Source of the DNA: Azolla caroliniana
Taxonomy: Eukaryota > Polypodiophyta
Reading direction: 5' to 3'
Assembly (NCBI GenBank): GCA_043228905.1
Contig: JBHGNT010000009.1
Coordinates: 1,984,001-2,048,000, forward strand
Length of the DNA stretch: 64,000 nt
In this document: positions 10,691 through 22,398 of the stretch, one piece after another
How positions within the stretch are numbered: position 1 is the first letter of the stretch
How the letters are laid out: every line of letters starts with the position of its first letter
The notes under the pieces: generated by a model
What the model was told of the DNA's origin: nothing
What the model saw: only the letters and a program-made list of their open reading frames with translations
Databases searched by the model: none
Translations under genes and position numbers: made by a program

Positions 10691-12402
10691 GGGCCACTTC
10701 CTCCTTGTGTCACTATAGGCATGTTCCGCCATTTCTGCCAAAAGTGCAAACAGGTAGTATCCACATCAGAGGAATGGCTATTGCTAGGGACTTGTCGTAG
10801 AGGTTGTTAGTTGTGTGGAATTTCAACATATGGGTTGAAATGTTTTCCTTGAAGTGGTGTTATCCTTGCCTTATTGGCGCTTCTGTGCGCACAACCTACA
10901 TAGTCATGACTCTAAAATTGGGTGTAGTAATGCTATTTTGTTTTCGCATGCAATTAATATAGTTGAGCGTTTTCATACATGCACACACAAATGAAAGGTA
11001 ACAAATCAAATAAGATGTGGTCCTAAATGGAATCTTATGTAAATGTGACGGATCCACATATGGATCATGGATACAATGATAATGTTTGTGTCTTTGTGCG
11101 TTAATATTTTTATACATTTGAATGTCTTCATGATTTTATCCGTATCGATTTACTATTGATTGGTGTATGGTACATGTGAGTGACAAAGGTTATGTTCCAC
11201 ACAATTTTACATCAAGGATAGGTTGGAGATTTCAACAAACAACCATGCATTTCCACCTCTTCAGGTTTTCATTTCTAAACCATAATCTAGGTTTTGAGTC
11301 ACATAACGAGGGAAAGTATAGACACATAGAGATATTGGCCCTTATATTAAGTCTCTTAAATAACCACTATTCTTATTTAAATACATATAATGTTTATGTT
11401 TATGGTATTTGAATAAAATGCGATAAAAAGATAAAGTATTTCATAACATGGTCATTAGAAGATAGTTAAATATGTGAAGTTCGAATATTAAAGAGCACAA
11501 TTACATGCTATCGATCATTCTCTCCTCACAAAAATAAATTAGCCTATTCTATCTCATGACACAAATCAATGAAATGCAAAATATATCTTCTTCTTTTTTT
11601 CCAAAAAGTGAAATGTATCTTATGTTATTATGTTAGTGTAGAGAACTTGTAGCTTTTCAACTTTAATTTGAGGTATGTCAAAGTTCTACTTACTAGCAAT
11701 ATAGTAATGATTTATATAGTTTTCTAATGCCATATGGTTTTAGACCAACTTGTATGACATGATTTATTGCTAGTACTAGTTTAGTTGATGCTTTTTGATA
11801 ATGATAACAAAATATTTGGAAGTTAACCATCTCAATGTGTATTTGAAATTAATGTAGCATACACAAGGAAATATAACATTCTATTTGGCTAATGATCATT
11901 AGGCCTGTAATCAATGTGTACAAGAATAGTCAATTATTAACATAAAGGCTTCATGTTAACCAATTCCAAGGAAGAGCACAATCATAAAAAACTTAGAACA
12001 ATTTGAGAGTTTGATCATGTGTCATAAATAACAAATGCAGGCATGCTATAGGAAGGTGTCAATTTATGATAGGGTGATCACTTAAGGTATAAAATACCAC
12101 CATTAGTACCTTTGTTCTGTTTGTGATCTAAGGGGATATTACATAGCAGAACAACTTTGAATCGCGAATGCACACTCATAGTACTCGACAGATATACACT
12201 CATTTTGAAGAAAATTATATATTGGGACCTTAATTTCATGAACCTCACCATTATAATACTCCTGCCCCCTTTCCTCCCTTTTAGGGTAGGCATATTTATT
12301 CTCCAATTTGTGTCATATATGTATTGGATTATTTTTTCCACGTTAATACATTATTTCACTCTACGTATTGTTTTCTTTATAACATCATTCATGCCTCGGT
12401 AG

Positions 12403-12502
12403 TTTACAAGTGTTGGAATGAAAACCCGTTAGCCTCTGCAACCATCAAGTTTGCCATCAATCTCCTCGGTAATGAGCCCTCAACAATTCCAACACTTGTA
12501 AA
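12403..12502. repeat. 17-bp perfect inverted repeat with a 66-bp loop
   Basis: TTTACAAGTGTTGGAAT (12,403-12,419) is the exact reverse complement of 12,486-12,502. The left arm overlaps the probable target duplication at the 5' end of the LINE. It could fold into a hairpin; whether it belongs to the LINE or is an older feature is unclear. Confidence 0.7.
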
Positions 12503-12511
12503 ATTCATCAA

Positions 12512-13242
12512 ATGCATCAGGAATGTATGGATGAGGTAGGAGAAATAAGTATTGGAAAGGTTGTAAGCCCCTTGAAAGAGCAAGATAAGTCATTAGTGAC
12601 AACCCAACATATTAAGGGGATAGCAAAAATGAAAAGGCACATGCATGCTAGAAAAGAGGAAGAGAATGGGATGGAGAAAAATAAAGGTATGCGTAAATGG
12701 TCAATAGTGAAATGGAATCCTCAATACAAAGCGACCCCCCTATCGAATACTGGGCAACAAAGCAAATTGAAACTGACAGGCAAAATGTGGTTCAAGGAAA
12801 TGTGTGGAATTGAGATGAAGAAGGACAACATGTGTAGAATCAATATCTATAGTAATTTGATGACGAGGGTCAGATCGTTGGATTGTCCTATATGTTGGTC
12901 GTTGGAAATAAGGAGCCCCACAATAGAGAAGAAGCACTTGGATGGTTGGAACAACAAATGGGTTCTCATGTAAATTCAACATATGGTACTCCGATAGGTG
13001 TGAAAATGAAAAGACAAAGGAAAGATGCCATGATATGGAGCTCGGGCAAGGTGAATGAGCAAGGCATATGCTATATAAATGTGAAATTTAGGAAACTTCC
13101 TAAAATGATCACAGAATTCATGGTATGCCACCTTGAAATGGTGACATTAGAAGAGGATAATCTCAAAGATATGATCTTAGCGAACCTAGTGGAAGCTGAA
13201 AATGCATTGGTTGGTCCACTAAAGATGCACAGTATATGTTGA
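12512..13242 (+). pseudogene. LINE 1 ORF1 remnant
   Basis: Overlapping open frames 12,512-12,973 and 12,883-13,242 lie immediately before the endonuclease, where LINE ORF1 is expected. They are rich in lysine, arginine and methionine, and a frameshift separates them. No zinc knuckle was seen, so the assignment rests on position. Confidence 0.5.
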
Positions 13243-13243
13243 A

Positions 13244-14072
13244 ATGAATCTTAGCTTGTTAACATGGAATATACAAGGAATTGGTGGCACCCAATTCCAC
13301 ATGAAGAAGAATGTAGTAGCTGCTGAAATTCACCGATGCATTGAGGCAATAGTGTCGGATGTTATCATGATGCAAGAGCACCATCTAGATGGGGATAAGA
13401 TCGACAAAATTGGAAACATTTGCCCTGGGAGTTGGACCAATACATGGTCGGTAGCTACGGGGGATAGATAGATTCATGGGGGAGTACTTATAGCAATGAA
13501 ACCTAAGTATAATGCAACATTCATAGGCAGAGGATAAAACACAAATATGGGCATTTGGGCATACAGAACATATATGCCCCAAATTCAACTACCGAAAGAA
13601 AGGACTTTTGGTTGGAACTAGTAGACAAGAAACCAGATGTAGAGTTGTGGATCATTGGAGGAGATTTTAATATGGTGGGGAAACAAGAAGATAGAAGTGG
13701 AATGCAAATGGCACGGTGGAAGGGGCGGAAAAAGATGCATGGGATAAGTTTTGTTTAGCATATAATGTGATAAACTGTTGGAATGCACCTAACTTTCAGA
13801 TGCAAAAAGAAAAATCTCTTCTATACTCTAGAGTAGCAGGAAGCATGCATGCGAGGACAATGTCCAAGCTTGAGAGATGGTATTTGGACCCTCGGCTCAT
13901 TGATAGGAAAGGCAAATACATAATTTGTCCTGGAACAATGTTCTCAGACCATGCATCGGTGTTGTTGCATATAAAAGAAAACAATCGATGCAAGCCACAT
14001 AATGTGAAGGTGAGCAAGGAGTTGGTTATGGACAATAAATGGACTAATGATATAAGAAGACTATGGTCTTAA
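13244..14072 (+). pseudogene. LINE 1 AP-endonuclease domain, broken
   Basis: The start LLTWNIQGIGG matches the first strand of a LINE AP-like endonuclease. MMQEHHLDG carries the metal-binding glutamate, WIIGGDFNMV the central GDFN motif, and CPGTMFSDHASV the terminal SDH. Stops and frame changes lie near 13,471, 13,540 and 13,716-13,758. The enzyme would nick target DNA to prime reverse transcription; this copy cannot make it intact. Confidence 0.85.
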
Positions 14073-14439
14073 ATTCAAATGGATGTATCATGATCCCGCT
14101 CATAGGCTAGTTGGAAAATTTGAGGAATGTGCAGGTTTCTTTCGGATGAAAGCAATTGAAATTAGAAAAGAGATGAAGGAGAAACTACATAGAATGCAAT
14201 GGACACTTGCTTCTATGCATTGACTAAGAGAACAATACCCGAATAATGTATGGATTGAGGCCCGAATAGAGGAGGCAAAATGCAAACTGGATATGTATCA
14301 GAAACTAAGGACTACCAAATCAAAGTAAAACAGCAAGCTGGATGAGGGTAGGAGACCGTGTTACGAAATATTTTTTTGAAGCTATAAAATGTAGAGGCTT
14401 CGGGACTCAACCTTCATGGGAATTAAATAAATCATTCTA

Positions 14440-16660
14440 GGGGACATTATACATACAACACAAATTGGCTTCCTAGAAAACCGGAGCATTGTTGACAATG
14501 TGATAACTTTCTGGGAGTATTCAGCATGGGCGTAGGAGCCAGAAGTGGACCTGGCAGTAATGTTACTCGACTTCGAAAAAGCATATGATAGGATCTCATG
14601 GGAATTCCTAGAAGCCGTGATGGATGCCCTAGGCTTCGAGCAACAATGGATCCTTGGAATGGTTGCCTTTTATAGGGATGCTTCCAACCAGGTTTTAATG
14701 GCTGGAAGCTTGGGGAAGAGCTTTAGGATGACATGATCGGTACGCCAAGGATGCCCATTGGCCCCGTACCTATTCATTATTGCAGCAGAAGCTTTGCATT
14801 ATCATATTGATGATAGATATTGGCAAATACAAGGCCTTCCCCTACCCGAGGATGTAGGAATGATGCTTGATACAAAATATGTTGATGATACAACAACTTA
14901 CATTAAGGGGGATGCAAACAACTTGGACAGACTACAAAGGGCAATAAATGATTTTTGTAGGGGATCGAGTGCTAAAATAAATTGGAATAAATTAGTGGGC
15001 ATTTGGATTAGCAATAAGCTTGTGGTAAATTGGGCTCTAGACCCCAATTTCAAATGGTTGAGGAGAGGAGAAGCTGCTAGATACTTGGGTTTCAAAATCG
15101 GTATGAACATTGACAATTCAAAATACTACAATCTACTTGTGGACAAAATAAAACTGAAGAACTATCCTTTGCAGGCAAGATTGTGATTGCAAATCATGTT
15201 CTAATGGCCAGAATATGGCATAGTGCAACATGTTGGATAATCGTGCCCAAGTCGATGAAAGTGATAAAAAGGCTTATAAGAAATTTCTTATGGAGGGACA
15301 CCGAGGAAAAACATGCTCGTGCAAAGGTTGCATGGACCACACTTATAAAAGATAAAAGTGAAGGTGGGGTGGGACTAATAGATCTTGTGGTGCAAAAGAA
15401 GGCCTTGCTAGGCAAATTGGTGGTCAGGAGCTTGCAACCACCTGAGGTACCTTGGAAAATTCTTTGGGGACGGTGATGGAGGATGTGGTTTCCAAGACAA
15501 GGTGGAAGTTGGCCAAGTACGCTTTTTGGGGGTTTGTGCCAGAAATGCGACCCAAATACCTAGGATGTAGACAGAGTATATGTGTTGTTGGAATTATGAA
15601 GGTGTGGCTAGGAATTAGAAAGGGAATCATTTGTAGGTGGAGAAATGATGCATATGCCCAAAAGTACATGCCTATTGTTTGGAACCCACTATTCAAAGAT
15701 GTGGAGGTGATGATAGGACAAAAAGTAGGCTTCAAATGGGCTAACTTAATCAATGCCCAAGGCAATGCATTGGCAGATTGGAAGAGATTTTTGTCTAATG
15801 ATGTGGGCACTCAAAAGGCTAGAATATGGAGGATAAATAGGGGTAAATGCATGCTAATGAGGATTACAGATGCTATTGCATGCAACAAGCAAACCTTGGA
15901 AGATGAAGCTATAAGTCCCTCTGAAATTGAATGGATGGGACTTATAGATGCTGAAAATGATCTAATTGGAATTAAGGGAATGAAAGTAGGATCTAATGAC
16001 GCATGCAATTATAAAATAGAGCATGGAATGGTAATATGTGAGCAACCAGCCTATCAAACTGAAAGGCCGATTAGGTTGCTTGCAAAAAATGGAAATGATA
16101 TGATGGTTGACCCCAAGTTGAGTAAGATCAAACCAACGACAATGTGTTGGCTGATAGAAGGGCATTCAAATAAGACCCAACGATGTATTTCTGGAGAACT
16201 CAAGGACGAATTGATGGTGCCAAGTTGGTTCAATTTTTCAGGTACAACACGAAAATCGGGAGGCAAATTATTCTAAAACAAGAACACAAAGATATTGCAG
16301 TTCGTAAATTTTGGATACAAGAGGGCATTAGTGAAAGGAGATTAGCTAAATTTTGGAAAATGATATGGCATGACAGTGGTGATCGCAAGATAATGATGTG
16401 CATTATGGCTTATTGTGCATAGAATGATATGGCATGACAGTGGTGACCGCAAGATAATGATTTGCTTATGGTTTATTGTTCATAGAGCCTTGCTAGTAGG
16501 GGCATGTGCTAAAGGCTCCAATGTAGACCCTAGATGTAGTGCATGTGGACAGCTAGAAAGCATTTCCGATTGTTTATGGGAATGTAATGAGGCAATAGCT
16601 ATATGGGGAAGGGCATTACGATTGTTATGCCATGCCTCATTCACCCTCAAATGGGGACAT
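14440..16660 (+). pseudogene. LINE 1 reverse transcriptase and zinc-binding C-terminus, 5' part
   Basis: Reverse transcriptase blocks are visible in order: LLDFEKAYDRISWEF, SVRQGCPLAPYLF and the catalytic TKYVDDTTTYI (YVDD at about 14,876-14,890). A C-terminal zf-RVT-like motif follows near 16,530-16,580 (DPRCSACGQLESISDCLWEC). Stops and shifts break the frame, for example before 14,740 and near 15,186, 15,476 and 16,276. A short direct duplication (AGAATGATATGGCATGACAG region) lies at 16,355-16,470. The frame is cut at 16,660 by the inserted element. Confidence 0.88.
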
Positions 16661-16705
16661 AACACGTTCGCGTTCACAAGTGGAAGGATTGCGCATTCCA
16701 CTTGT
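16661..16705 (+). repeat. left terminal inverted repeat of copy 1, with internal hairpin
   Basis: It begins AACACGTTCGCG and includes a 10-bp inverted repeat, ACAAGTGGAA (16,676-16,685) and TTCCACTTGT (16,696-16,705). A second conserved motif, CACTAGTATCACATGTT, lies about 95 bp from the end. The same two motifs at the same distances occur at the right end and at 40,498, so they probably form the transposase-binding end. Confidence 0.88.
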
Positions 16706-17706
16706 AGAATCTTCTTAAAACGAAGCAAATACACCCTCTCTACAAAAATTGGATGCACTAGTATCACATGTTCCTCAACTTGATGAGAATTTGCAAATAT
16801 AAAAATACATGATAGATCTACGAGTGGAGATCATTAGAAATCATGCAAGTTTAGACACGTTGATAAGTTAATGTAGGCATAATAAAGTTCAACTATGGCT
16901 CAATATGTCACTACTGTGCGACAAGGGAAACACTAACTTAAAGACTTATATTAATTAGGTAAGTTTTACAAAAATATCAGGTGTACTTGTATCCATACTA
17001 ATAAAATGAGTTATAATTTATACTTTGACCCATACGTGCATGTATGTAATTGTGGAAAATGTAGGATAGTGCACATTAGGATAAGTGATTGGAATAACTA
17101 ACTTATTAAAGTATTCAATACTTGTATTTAAAGTTGATCTAATCTATTCCTCAGTTTGTTCATATGGGATCAAACCATATGTATATAATTGTGGACAATG
17201 TAAGGCAGTGAACTTTAGGATAATGTTGTGGAGATAACAAACCTATTAGGCTTTCCTATCTGTATTTAAAATTGATCTACTCTATTGCTTAGGTGATTCA
17301 CACAGGATCAAACTCTGAACGATAACGCAACTGGAACCATTATCAACACACTACACAATCTAAGCAGCAATGGAATAGAAACATAATAGTTTTAACAATA
17401 GAAGACAAAGATCCATAATAACAACATGGACAGTCATGGCAACAATTATAGGGCCATGTTCTGTTAAGGTTAGCTTGGACCAAAATCAGCCTCAATTTAA
17501 ACTAATTCATGTTTCTCCATAAATTTGGTAGTCAGCTATGCACGCGGTGAAACCAATGTCATAAATCTACTAACCAAGTATATAAAAATAAAATTGAAAC
17601 ATATAGAAGATGATAAAGAATAGAATCCACTAGGTAAAACCCAAAATTTGTATTAATAATGTGAAATCCTAACAAATCGTCAGTGTCATTTTCTTCATAG
17701 AGTCTA
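16706..17706. other. non-coding left arm of copy 1
   Basis: There is no recognisable gene between the terminal repeat and the 3' end of the methyltransferase gene. A diverged tandem repeat of about 140 bp spans roughly 17,030-17,310 (shared AATTGTGGA-AATGTA and ATTTAAA-TTGATCTA blocks). The segment should contain the gene's 3' untranslated region. Confidence 0.55.
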
Positions 17707-20693
17707 TTACATAGCAATCAATTCATCAACGTCATTTTCTTCATCATCTTGTGTAGAACTCTCTTCGGCTATACGTGCATTGGCTTCCCCTATTAGCCGA
17801 GCCAACGAAATATCTTCTATAAGCTCATCATCAAGCTCTATTAGCTCCCCCGGTTCGCCGGCTAACGGAGGAATAGGCTCTCGCGAAGCAGGTTGAAACC
17901 TTTCTGTATTAGCGAGGTTCTTTGCACCGACCTCCTCATCCTGGTCTGGGCACTCCCACAAAGCCTTAATCCGCATATTAATAAATATAACCTGGTCCTC
18001 GTCCTTCTCCAATGCAACTGTATTTCTAAAAAGCTTCAATGCACATGCAGACATCGTTCCTGTGATGTAAGTAACAAGAAGATTTAGTTGTCAAAAGAAA
18101 AAAAAGGGATTGGTTATCTCAAGATCGTTACCCTAGTTCGAGGAATACCTGTGCCAGAAAAGAGATCTAATATCTAGTCTCCTTCGATAGAAAACATCTC
18201 GATCAAGCGCATCATAAGTCGTTGAGGTTTTTGGTATGGGTTGACAAGTCCCCGTTCTATCGTGGTGACATGTCGCAATTTCCGTGTCACTGATGGATAT
18301 ACCAACAGATTTGAACCTCCCACTTCATTAGAATGCTCCTTGATTCTCTGTTTCTTAATTTCATTGAAGTAGCCAACCGTGATGTATTCAATGGCATTAA
18401 CGAACCGAAAAGTTGGCCCTCTATTTACATTGGTCTTGATCCTATAAAAAATAATACATCGAGTTAAGAATAGATTGAACAACCTTAAGAAATGCAATAT
18501 AGTGAAAGACACCTATAAATAATCCTTACCATGCAAGGTTCTCGATGCCATGGCAACGAGATCTCAAAGCTTGAGCTACCAAGAACCCTTGGTCCATACT
18601 ATGAAAGACAACTATTCGCCACAAGGATGCAGTCGTTAGCTCAGCGAAATCCTTGACCATCTTCTCCAATTGTTTAAACCTAAATGGTTCATCGTCGTAT
18701 GATGACCCAGCCATTCGAAATCCGTAAGGAATATCCGCAATCATTAGCGTATATTCCTTCTTTGGCACCTTTTGGATCAAGTCGACGACATCACCGCAAA
18801 CCACATTGTAGTAAAGATATCTCGTAATATCTTTTTTGTGGCTAAATTTTTTAAAGGAGCCATCTTCCTCCATTTCGTACGCCTTGACTAAGCGACGATC
18901 CTTTTCTTTTCTGGCTCGCTCGAGATGTGCAAGGAAGGATGTAGGGAAATCGTGTATATCCTTAACTTCTCCTTGTTTCTTGCCTTGACACGGTTTCTAA
19001 TAGAAGCAATAGGACATCAGGTATTATTATACAAGCTCTACATATGATGAAAGGGTAATGAAAAACCATCAATACTAACCCAATCCTTGAATGCAATAAA
19101 ATACTCTGATAACACCTTATATGAAGACGTTAGAGGATAATCCTCGGTCACTTGTTCCCAAGTTATACATCCAAGTTGTTTCATCATAACTTCTTGGATC
19201 TTCATGTACACCTTATGACTGTAAAATTGGAAATCAAGATTAGAACTTTGAATTACACCAGATAGACTACAATTTCAGTATTTGAAAGACTTACTTATTG
19301 AACTCAGTGACCATTTCTTCAAGGCTTAAATCTTTCGCCACAACCCTTGACAAAACAGACACAAGAAGCTGCTCATCCTTAATACCTTGCATCGCTCTCC
19401 ACAGAGACAACTTCATGTCGTCTGCCGCTTCTTCAATTGTCAAGTCAATTTTCTTGGTGGCTTGTGACTTTAACTCTAGTTGAGGGTCAACCTTACATTT
19501 CTTTTGTCGTTGACCCTTTACCTCATTCTCCCAATTGAGAAGATTTCATCTTGTAGGTCCCATACTTCTCCATCTCTAAACGCCAATTGAAACCAAGACT
19601 CATATTTTCGAAGACCATCGGACTTAACATTATCATCTACCACAATGCCGACTTCATGCAGACATTGACGTCGTAGGCCTGGATGTAACTTCACACCAAA
19701 CTTTTGTTTCACGTCTAAATACTCGTGGTGGAAGAACCGTATACGCTCAATGGACGACATTTTCTGCCTATAGTCATTATCATTATTATGGTCCCATGCC
19801 AACAGCTTAGCCTCTTCGGTTGTGAGCCCAACATAAATTTTGCACTCGACATACTTGAAGAAGAAAGTCGTTGGATGTTCTCTCACAAGTTGCCGACGTG
19901 CCTCTGCTGAATGCGATCCACCAATGACAAAATAATTATATTGATCATGCTTTCTAATATCAAAATCTTCAATGGTTTCACATTCTTCAGGATCTACCAT
20001 AACAATAAATGGCCCCACAGTGGCATGAGGATTAATTTTTATTTTTTTCTTGAGATTTTGAACATGCATGCGGTGTGGCTCTCTAATCTCAAGTGGTCGT
20101 CGACCTGTTTTTTCATCAATAGGGGGCCGATGGATGTGTGTTATAAGCAAATTAAACACTTGCCCTTTCCTGACCAGTTTACGTTGCATTAACTCTCTCC
20201 TTATCTTATTCTGCTCGGATGACAAAACACCGATGCCAACTCAGCTCCTGGCGTCCCCTTATTATCCTCCTCTTCGTTTTCACTTGTTGAATCGGTGTCC
20301 GACATTGTGGTTGTCTTCTTCTTTGGTGGTCTTGACTGGACTTTGGATACCCTTTTTGTGGCCTTCAATGGGGAGGGCACTTCATCTCTTAGAGTTACAT
20401 GGCCTTGTATATAAGGCCTCAAGTTAACAATAAGGTTTTGTGAGCTTTCAAGATCTTTTTTGAACGCTTTTGACCCACAAGATTCCTTTACTAAAAGATC
20501 TTCTGAAAGGAACACTTTACGTACCCCCTTGGAGCACTCTATCATTACCAGTATGTTGGCCAAATCTACATCTTCGTAGTCGAATCGTAGAATATGACCA
20601 TACATAAATGGGGTTTCCTTTCCAAGCTGCCTCTCCCCCTTCTTCTTTGTTGTATACAATACGACTTTTTTCTTTGAGTCGACATATTGCATA

Positions 20694-21427
20694 CACCATT
20701 CCTTGTCCGTTAGATCACGGTCAGGAAGGTCTTCACCTCCAGTAGCGGCGACAAGTTTCTTTTGGCTAACATCAATATGTGGCTGAGATTTTGTCTCCTC
20801 GTTGAAGAGAAGCTTTTTTCCTCTCTTCATGGTCTCAGGAGCTACCTTGGTTTGGGCTTCGATTGGAGAACCCTGTATGCGAAGCTTTATTTTCTTCACG
20901 GGTCGGTCCGACAGGTTCTCAAACGACCTATTTAAGAAAGTATATGCAAAAACATAAAATAGGTGGTCACGTAGATTAAGGTTGTATATTAAAATATAAA
21001 TATGAAGATGAAGAACAGTTCTCACTAGCAGGCGATTAGTGGTGAAGTGAAAATATCAATCACCATTCCTTGTCCGTTAGATCACGGTCAGGAAGGTCTT
21101 CACCTCCAGTAGCGGTGACAAGTTTCTTTTGGCTAACATCAATATGTGGCTGAGATTTTGTCTCCTCATTGAAGAGAAGCTTTTTTCCTCTCTTCATGGT
21201 CTCAGGAGCTACCTTGGTTTGGGCTTCGATTGGAGAACCCTGTATGCGAAGCTTTATTTTCTTCACGGGTCGGTCCGACAGGTTCTCAAACGACCTATTT
21301 AAGAAAGTATATGCAAAAACATAAAATAGGTGGTCACGTAGATTAAGGTTGTATATTAAAATATAAATATGAAGATGAAGAACAGTTCTCACTAGCAGGC
21401 GATTAGTGGTGAAGTGAAAATATCAAT
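20694..21427. repeat. 367-bp tandem duplication in the methyltransferase gene
   Basis: Unit 20,694-21,060 is repeated almost perfectly at 21,061-21,427. It includes the start of the second coding exon, its acceptor and part of intron 1. The upstream copy lacks the rest of the exon, so splicing to it would put a frame break in the message. The very few differences make the duplication younger than the element. Confidence 0.92.
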
Positions 21428-21803
21428 CATGCATTCAGAGTACATGGTAGTCCTATATTCAAAAATCTATTCTAGGCAGGGCTATTCAAACTAGAAAATA
21501 TATATCGTAATAAGTAAACAGGGTTATATATTCTTTTAAAGAGTAGGTATGACTTATATAGATTCCAAACCTATATTGAGGAGAATTTGCTATCATAAAG
21601 GCAATTTGTGGATCATTTTCTACTATTTTAAGCTATAGTAGGTCATAAAACACCTATAATTAGGGCATGTTTTTTTTTAAAAGTAAGGCAAGTCAACATA
21701 AAAAAGACTGATTTTGATAGACAATTTGATATCTTTTCCACACAATAATTAATTGTTACCCCAAAAATACAAATTTTCTCTTTCAGAGCCTTCTTTTATA
21801 CAA

Positions 21804-22313
21804 GAACTCGATACGGCATATCGAGTTCCCGTTTAAAGTTTAGGTTTTAAATGGGAACTCGATACGGCGTATCGAGTTCTTGTTTAAAACCTAAACTTTA
21901 AACAGGAACTCGATACGCCGTATCGAGTTCCTGTGCTTTCTTTGCTTTTTAAACAGGAACTCGATATGGCGTATCGAGTTCCCGTTTAAAGTTTAGGTTT
22001 TAAACACGAACTCGACGTTCCTATTTAAAAAGCAAAGAAAGCATAGGAACTCGATACGGCGTATCGAGTTCGTGTTTAAAACCCAAACTTTAAACGGGAA
22101 CTCGATACGGCGTATCGAGTTCCTGTTTAAAGTTTAGGTTTTAAACACGAACTCGATATGGCGTATCGAGTTCGTGTTTAAAGTGTAGGTTTTAAACAGG
22201 AACTCGATACGCCGTATCGAGTTCCTGTTTAAAAAGCAAAAAAAAATTATGAACTCGATACGTTGTATTGAGTTCTTGTATAAAGTTTGTATTGTATACG
22301 GTGTATCGAGTTC
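21804..22313. repeat. array of 25-bp palindromes, exact 51-bp period
   Basis: The unit is half-site GAACTCGATACG, one central C or G, then the reverse complement. Units start at 21,804, 21,855, 21,906, 21,957, 22,008, 22,047, 22,098, 22,149, 22,200 and 22,251. Every step is 51 bp except after 22,008, where 12 bp are missing from the palindrome itself. A degenerate eleventh ends at 22,313. Spacers carry TTTAAA blocks and an AAAGTTTAGGTTTTAAA segment in alternating orientation. The array lies in intron 1 of the methyltransferase gene. A parS-like or operator-like array bound by the ParB-like protein is the favoured reading; this is inference. Confidence 0.92.
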
Positions 22314-22363
22314 TTGAGCGACAAAACATATTTACAAAAATGTCCACAGTGTTAGAGGCCTAC

Positions 22364-22398
22364 CTAGAGTCCTCGCGCTCGATTCTCTTTGAAGACAT
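22364..22398 (-). other. proposed short first exon of the copy 1 methyltransferase gene
   Basis: Encodes MSSKRIEREDS plus a split arginine codon, then a GTAGGC donor. It joins in frame to the acceptor before SFENLSDRPVKK at 20,927. Copy 2 has a matching short basic exon (MNKGKKIS, 42,251-42,276) before a GTATCT donor at the same place. This is an inference from structure; transcript evidence is lacking. Confidence 0.6.

Larger units (their letters stand above)
8641..12402. other. AT-rich spacer with repeats, no recognisable gene
   Basis: This is the upstream side of the MYB-CC gene and must hold its promoter and any 5' untranslated exon, but none could be defined. No domain was recognised in any frame. 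It holds a 104-bp tandem duplication (9,902-10,109) and a second copy of the dispersed repeat (10,462-10,690). Confidence 0.55.
17707..22398 (-). pseudogene. ParB-like domain fused to N4/N6-type DNA methyltransferase, copy 1
   Basis: Exons read from splice signals and copy 2: 22398-22364, 20927-19295, 19218-19080, 18996-18530, 18441-18149, 18059-17707; total about 2.92 kb, 970 residues. After an unassigned N-terminal domain comes a ParB/sulfiredoxin-like region with FVIGGSHSAEARRQL (the GxxR-like box) and LTTEEAKLLAWDHNN. The methyltransferase follows with catalytic motif IV ADIPYGF before SAM-binding motif I DLFSGTGT, preceded by NPYQKPQRLM. That order is typical of the beta group (PF01555 type). 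It would methylate adenine N6 or cytosine N4 in DNA; RNA is less likely. Lesions are a frame change near 20,210, a one-base shift near 19,535, and a TAG at 18,174-18,176 where copy 2 has Trp. The acidic tail is probably disordered. Confidence 0.85.

Noticed and set aside
12078-12341. Minus-strand frame of 87 residues before LINE 1
   Set aside because: No recognisable motif, and it lies in AT-rich sequence with no supporting context.
20201-20225. Programmed ribosomal frameshift between the N-terminal and ParB-like parts
   Set aside because: The two copies shift by different amounts at this place and copy 2 has other breaks nearby, so ordinary decay or an unseen intron is more likely.
21804-22313. 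CRISPR-like array
   Set aside because: The repeats are palindromic, the spacers are themselves repeated and low in complexity, and the setting is a plant intron with no cas genes.
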